From an uncultured Lachnospiraceae bacterium (lineage in GTDB: Bacteria; Bacillota; Clostridia; Lachnospirales; Lachnospiraceae): a DNA stretch of 24,461 nucleotides. A program made the position numbers and the translations under genes. How positions within the stretch are numbered: the first letter of the stretch is position 1; each line of letters begins with the position of its first letter. Positions 20,456-24,461 of this stretch are shown here, piece after piece. The notes below the pieces were generated by a model that ran no database searches, was not told where the DNA came from, and was given only the letters and a program-made list of their open reading frames with translations. The stretch covers positions 1-24,461 of the forward strand of contig CAPNGW010000009.1 in assembly GCA_948665105.1 (NCBI GenBank), in the 5' to 3' direction.

Positions 20456-22495
20456 GTGAAGGGCTGGAAAAGAGTTTTTTGTCTGTTCCTTGCAACGGGA
20501 CTGCTGTTAAGCGGGAGCTTAAGGGACGTACCGAAGGCAAAGGCTGCGGATAAGGTATTGAATTTAAAGCAGGCCCAGAGCCTGGCAGTCAGTAAGGATG
20601 CGGACTATCAGAAGATTTTGAATAAGATTGAGCTTCAGGAAGTGAAATATACAGCGGCGGTGAAATCCATTAAAATGAAGAAAAAGAATATGTCTACCTT
20701 TCGCTGGTCCCCACTTTTGAGTTTTAAGTTTCCGGAGAAGCCCTCCCTGATGGATGAGTATGACTGGAAGTACAAGCCCCTTACCATTACCACGGAAATA
20801 AAACAGCTGGAGCATCAACTAAGCGACGTGGGTCTTGCAGCCAGAGAGGAAGTGTCCCTGGCCTATGTGGAGGCCTATATCTGCCAGGAGAAGATTGGCT
20901 TTTATCAGGAGTCGCTTACGAATACACAGGCAACTTTGGAGAGAAATCGGGCCAGGCTGGCCACCGGGGAGGCGAACCAGGCGGATATTGATAAGCTGGA
21001 GAAAGCGGTGGAAAATCTGACGAATACCTTATCGTTACAGATGCGGACGCTGGAGAGCAGTAAGACTAAGATTTCCCGGCTGATTCAGCTGGATATCAGC
21101 AATGGGTACTCCTTTGAGAATCCCTTCGTGGAGGCTGACATTCCAAGAAGCGCACTTACGGAGCTTGTGGATTTTACTTTGAATAACGACCAGTCCTATT
21201 ATGATATGAAGCTAGATACGCAGTTATCCCTGACAGCTCTTAATACCGCTTATTCCCTGATGGAAAGTAAATATGGCGGGAAGATGGGGTATGTTTCCGG
21301 GTATGTGAACCAGATTCGCAGTGGCGCTGCCGTGGATGGAAGCGCTTTTAAAAAGGCATATGACTTATTTCTTACGGCCATTGATGCGCCCTGGGCAGGG
21401 AGCTACAGAATTTTGTTTATTCGTTTTCCCAAGGAATGGCTAAAGGGCGCAAAGGATGGCGCCCGGTATGTGGAGGATGACCCTTACATCCTGTATGCCG
21501 GAGCACTGGAATATATGGATAAGAAGCAGGAGCTGGATACGGCGAAGCAGGAGCTTACGGACAGCGTGACCAATGGCTTTGAAACCCTGATTACCGCCAG
21601 AAATGCTTATGAGGGGGCCAAAAGGAGCGCTGAGGAGCTTTTGGAGGATGTGGAGAAATCCGCCCACTTAAACCAGCTGGGGGAATTTACCTTTGAGGAA
21701 TTAAGGGATTTGCAGAGCAGCTATGAGGAAGCCCAGATGGAGGCTTTGGATTTGCTGGCGGAATACAGCAAATTACTGTATTCCTTCGACAGACTTACCT
21801 GCGGCGGGATTACTGGCTATATGACCGGGGAAAATATGGACGCGAATGGGGCTTTTGGAGGCGTCAGCTATTTAGAGGAAGAAAAGGCTCGGGGCGCTAC
21901 CTATTATATTCAGTCCAAGGTGGAGGACAATGTGTTTATTCTTGGAATCCATATTCCGGAGGATTTTTCTCTGGAGGTAACTCACTTTGAGTTGTATGTG
22001 GATGGGACGCGCATCGGGGAGAAAACGGCAGCGGACCAGTATTTGCAGCACCTGGCCCTGGACATTGAATCCTATGAGACGGCAGAGCTTTACATTTACA
22101 ATGAGGACGAGCTTTTGGATATATGCGAGATTGACGCGGAGGTGTATCAGGGGGATTTGGATATTACCAGCGGCTATCGGGTGATTGATAGGGCCATGAC
22201 CCGGGCGGTGGCTTCCTATAAATATATAGCCAATGATACACTGGGAACGGCCACCCTCCAGATTACCAGGAAGGAGGATGAACCCATTACCTATTATCAG
22301 GTGGTGAACTCTGATGATATCCCCGTCTTAAGCGAAGCACTGACACCCATAACGGAGGAATTTATGTATCTTGATTTGCTGACCACGGATTTTGGACAGC
22401 TAAAGGTGAGATTTTATGATTCTTCGGAAAAGCTTTTATATACAGGAACCTTTCAGCCCCTGACGGCGGAGATTGTGGTTCCAAATGAGGAATAG
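20456..22495 (+). CDS. Secreted TolC-like (OEP-fold) protein with extra C-terminal domain
   Basis: A 679-residue exported protein. A signal peptide (KRVFCLFLATGLLLSG) ends at AKA-A near residue 30. LNLKQAQSLAVSKDADYQKI is the typical opening of a TolC/outer membrane efflux repeat. VSLAYVEAYICQEKIGFYQE, RARLATGEANQADIDKLEKA and ENLTNTLSLQMRTLESSKTK follow in family order. The second repeat runs ~355-460 (ETLITARNAYEGAKRSAEEL, LNQLGEFTFEELRDLQSSYE). The beta-barrel strands normally between helices are replaced by unrelated sequence, and ~200 residues of beta-rich sequence are added at the C-terminus. GTG start after AAAGGAGGGGA. In a likely monoderm host it cannot sit in an outer membrane; a wall-spanning helical tube or strut is inferred. 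Confidence 0.75.
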   Translation: MKGWKRVFCLFLATGLLLSGSLRDVPKAKAADKVLNLKQAQSLAVSKDADYQKILNKIELQEVKYTAAVKSIKMKKKNMSTFRWSPLLSFKFPEKPSLMDEYDWKYKPLTITTEIKQLEHQLSDVGLAAREEVSLAYVEAYICQEKIGFYQESLTNTQATLERNRARLATGEANQADIDKLEKAVENLTNTLSLQMRTLESSKTKISRLIQLDISNGYSFENPFVEADIPRSALTELVDFTLNNDQSYYDMKLDTQLSLTALNTAYSLMESKYGGKMGYVSGYVNQIRSGAAVDGSAFKKAYDLFLTAIDAPWAGSYRILFIRFPKEWLKGAKDGARYVEDDPYILYAGALEYMDKKQELDTAKQELTDSVTNGFETLITARNAYEGAKRSAEELLEDVEKSAHLNQLGEFTFEELRDLQSSYEEAQMEALDLLAEYSKLLYSFDRLTCGGITGYMTGENMDANGAFGGVSYLEEEKARGATYYIQSKVEDNVFILGIHIPEDFSLEVTHFELYVDGTRIGEKTAADQYLQHLALDIESYETAELYIYNEDELLDICEIDAEVYQGDLDITSGYRVIDRAMTRAVASYKYIANDTLGTATLQITRKEDEPITYYQVVNSDDIPVLSEALTPITEEFMYLDLLTTDFGQLKVRFYDSSEKLLYTGTFQPLTAEIVVPNEE

Positions 22496-22510
22496 AAGGA
22501 GGTGAGGAAC

Positions 22511-24461
22511 GTGGGAAAAAGAAGGCGGATACTGGCGGCAGTTCTGACAGTGGCAGTGATGACGGCGGCTGTGGGAATCGGGGCCAATTATAAGTCCCTG
22601 ACAAGGGCTGTATTTAACACGGAGGAGGCGATGCATATTACAGCCGGTGACATTGAAAATTCCACATTGATTATCGGCACGCACCTCATTTACCTATCTT
22701 CTTTGAACGATGAGATTTATAACATTGCCATGGAATCCGCCTCCCAGTCGGGGCAGAGCCAGATTTACTATAAATCGGAGCTTGGAAGCGGCGGCTGGTA
22801 TGACATTACAGACGCTTCCTCTCTTTCAGCAATCACGGCCCAGGGGGTACGGGTGGAGGATGCGGTGATTGAGGCGCTGTTTATGACTCATCACACTCGC
22901 TCTGATGGCATTACTTATGATTTGCGAACCAACGGGGCGGTGAGTATATTTGATATTTATCCCACCTATGAGCTGGAGAATATGGCGGAGCTGGAGCCAT
23001 TAAAAATGCAGTACGATTTGCTGAGGGAGTCGGGAAACCAGACGGATTCGGATGATATCAGTCTTGCATTTTTAGAGGATTTCTTCGCAACGGATGTGCA
23101 TACGGAGGAGACAGACACCATAGATGGCAAAATGGCGGCCTTGCAGGGATATTACCAGGAGCTGTGTGACAATGACGCTCCTTCCACTCAGACGGAAGCG
23201 GTGCTTCAGGTGATGGGGAAGCTGGATGCCTCCAGAAAAGCGGAGGTTTACACCCTTGTGGATGCAGCTTTGAGCATTCTTATGAATCAACTGGTTGGGG
23301 GCGGCATGGAGCAGGAGGACGATGGTGAAGACGAGGATGATGGTGAAGATGATGGCTATCTGATGAACAATACGTTACTGACCGCCGGTGGAGACAGCCA
23401 GGCCAACCTGTCAGAAAGCCTCATTGAGAGCCAGGGAAATATGCTCAGTGAAGGAAACACCGAGATGACAGCCATGGAGTATGAGCTGTCCAATGAGTTG
23501 ATTTCACGGGCTCTTAGTCATAATTATGCAGAATGTGACGAAACGGTGGCGAAGCTGTTACATCTATATCATATTATGGACAGTGTGATTGTATCGGCAG
23601 CAGATGAAATAACCGTTCTGGATGAATTGATTGAAAAGGCCAAGGCCCGGTACAGAGACAGCTTAAGCCAAGGAGAGACAGAGGACTATGGGAAGGCGGT
23701 GGCCAACCAGTCCTCCCATGCCCTCCTTGACAATATCATCAAGAGTGCTGCGGCAGAAGCCAATGTAATTCGCAATGAAATGCAGTACTACATAGAAGGC
23801 AAGGTGAAGCGGCAAGGAGAAACGGAAGCCCGGGATTATGTGACCAATCTGATTCAAAATTCTGCGGAGCTTAGCCAGGCGGTGGTCAGTGATGATTTTG
23901 CCACGGAGCTTAGGGGCGGCGTCAGTGATTACGTAGCATGGCTAAACAGCCTCCTTGGCAGCTTAAAAGGAGATGGAAGCGCTCTTTCGGGAAATAAGAT
24001 GGCAGGTTTACAGGAGCAGATGGAGGCTTTAAAGGAGGAACGTCTGTCGGCTCTTGACAAAAATGATTTGGATGCCGCCAAAAAGCTGGCAGCTCAGATT
24101 ACCAATTTGGAGAGCAGAATCCGGCAGAAGGAAAACGCCTTGGCGGCCTCCCTGGCAAATTTGGAGGCAGAAAAAAACCAACTGGAGCAGGACATCCTGG
24201 AAAATCCGGACAGCGAAACCTTAAAGGCCCAGCTTGCCGATGTGAATACCCAGATAGCGGGAATTTCCTCCCAGCTTGCCTCGGATTCGGAAGCAAAGAA
24301 TATCATAGATATGAAAAACCAGGCATTGGAGCTTATCAAGGCCGGAGATACGTCTCAGAGGGCCTTGGACAGTGTTGCCAATAGCATGGAGGGCATTGCC
24401 ACCTTCTTAGCGGAGGGCTCCAGGCTGGCGCTGACAGCCGAAAAGGCCCTGTACAACGCCA
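22511..24461 (+). CDS. Large exported or anchored coiled-coil protein, cut by the window end
   Basis: At least 650 residues, open to the last base, so the C-terminus lies outside. GTG start at 22511 after a perfect AAGGAGGTGA at 22496-22505. The N-terminus KRRRILAAVLTVAVMTAAVG is a signal peptide or anchor. Residues ~35-250 are mixed alpha/beta (DIENSTLIIGTHLIYLSSLN, GSGGWYDITDASSLSA, SIFDIYPTYELENMAELEPL). Around 267-283 lies an acidic run (EQEDDGEDEDDGEDDGY), possibly a calcium-binding or flexible linker. Helical sequence follows, with a heptad-type coiled coil at ~495-600 (LQEQMEALKEERLSALDKND, LESRIRQKENALAASLANLE, LKAQLADVNTQIAGISSQLA). I do not recognise a family. Context suggests a structural partner of the TolC-like protein, 15 bases upstream. 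Confidence 0.75.
   Translation, partial: MGKRRRILAAVLTVAVMTAAVGIGANYKSLTRAVFNTEEAMHITAGDIENSTLIIGTHLIYLSSLNDEIYNIAMESASQSGQSQIYYKSELGSGGWYDITDASSLSAITAQGVRVEDAVIEALFMTHHTRSDGITYDLRTNGAVSIFDIYPTYELENMAELEPLKMQYDLLRESGNQTDSDDISLAFLEDFFATDVHTEETDTIDGKMAALQGYYQELCDNDAPSTQTEAVLQVMGKLDASRKAEVYTLVDAALSILMNQLVGGGMEQEDDGEDEDDGEDDGYLMNNTLLTAGGDSQANLSESLIESQGNMLSEGNTEMTAMEYELSNELISRALSHNYAECDETVAKLLHLYHIMDSVIVSAADEITVLDELIEKAKARYRDSLSQGETEDYGKAVANQSSHALLDNIIKSAAAEANVIRNEMQYYIEGKVKRQGETEARDYVTNLIQNSAELSQAVVSDDFATELRGGVSDYVAWLNSLLGSLKGDGSALSGNKMAGLQEQMEALKEERLSALDKNDLDAAKKLAAQITNLESRIRQKENALAASLANLEAEKNQLEQDILENPDSETLKAQLADVNTQIAGISSQLASDSEAKNIIDMKNQALELIKAGDTSQRALDSVANSMEGIATFLAEGSRLALTAEKALYNA

Noticed and set aside
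1..24461. tRNA, rRNA, insertion sequence or prophage integrase
   Set aside because: No tRNA-like cloverleaf, ribosomal sequence, transposase motif or integrase was seen on either strand, although a decayed mobile element in 6.3-7.6 kb cannot be excluded.

Overview
The window looks like chromosomal DNA of a spore-forming Clostridia species, most likely Lachnospiraceae (Clostridium cluster XIVa). The grounds are roughly mid-range GC, strong AGGAGG-type ribosome binding sites, two LytTR regulatory modules, a DUF3021 protein, a SpoIIAA-like STAS protein, LUD and DUF2156 proteins, and a candidate sigma-K-type promoter. This is inferred from gene content, not from a marker gene.

Layout. (1) 1-5984 holds housekeeping and metal-handling genes: the tail of a YyaL/DUF255-type protein, a LUD-domain protein on the minus strand, then a plus-strand run of an ABC half-transporter, a DUF2156 protein and two CobW-like P-loop proteins. 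One CobW protein has a large His/Cys-repeat insert. The other is fused to a YcgQ/DUF1980-like C-terminal domain. (2) 6039-7650 is a gene graveyard: a PPC/DUF296 gene that loses its family fold partway, an internally deleted FtsX-type permease fragment, a RelB/DinJ antitoxin with a damaged-looking YoeB toxin, and a thiolase-like N-terminal scrap. (3) 7623-8880 is a TetR regulator plus flavodoxin operon with a clear promoter, a perfect 10+10 bp palindrome and a strong hairpin. (4) 8926-9906 is a minus-strand LytTR regulator plus DUF3021 membrane protein. (5) 10047-12260 holds three single genes: an orphan HipA-like protein, a nine-cysteine protein and a stand-alone STAS protein. (6) 12433-14577 is an AgrA/AgrC-like two-component pair closed by a terminator.

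(7) 14731-24461 is the most interesting part. Six same-strand, tightly spaced genes run off the window end. The first has the N-terminal signature of a family I associate with extracellular contractile injection system (eCIS) loci. It is followed by a single-pass protein that may be a pseudokinase, a four-pass protein ending in a degenerate class III nucleotide-cyclase domain plus TPR-like tail, a membrane-anchored MORN-repeat protein, a secreted TolC-like (outer membrane efflux protein fold) protein with an extra C-terminal domain, and a large secreted or anchored coiled-coil protein that is cut by the window end. Together they look like an envelope-spanning assembly: cytoplasmic face (pseudokinase, pseudo-cyclase), membrane (MORN protein) and wall-side helical structure (TolC-like, coiled coil). 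It may dock or surround a phage-tail-like apparatus encoded downstream. No sheath, tube, baseplate or ATPase gene is visible here, so that link is a hypothesis. The LytTR two-component pair directly upstream is a plausible but unproven regulator.
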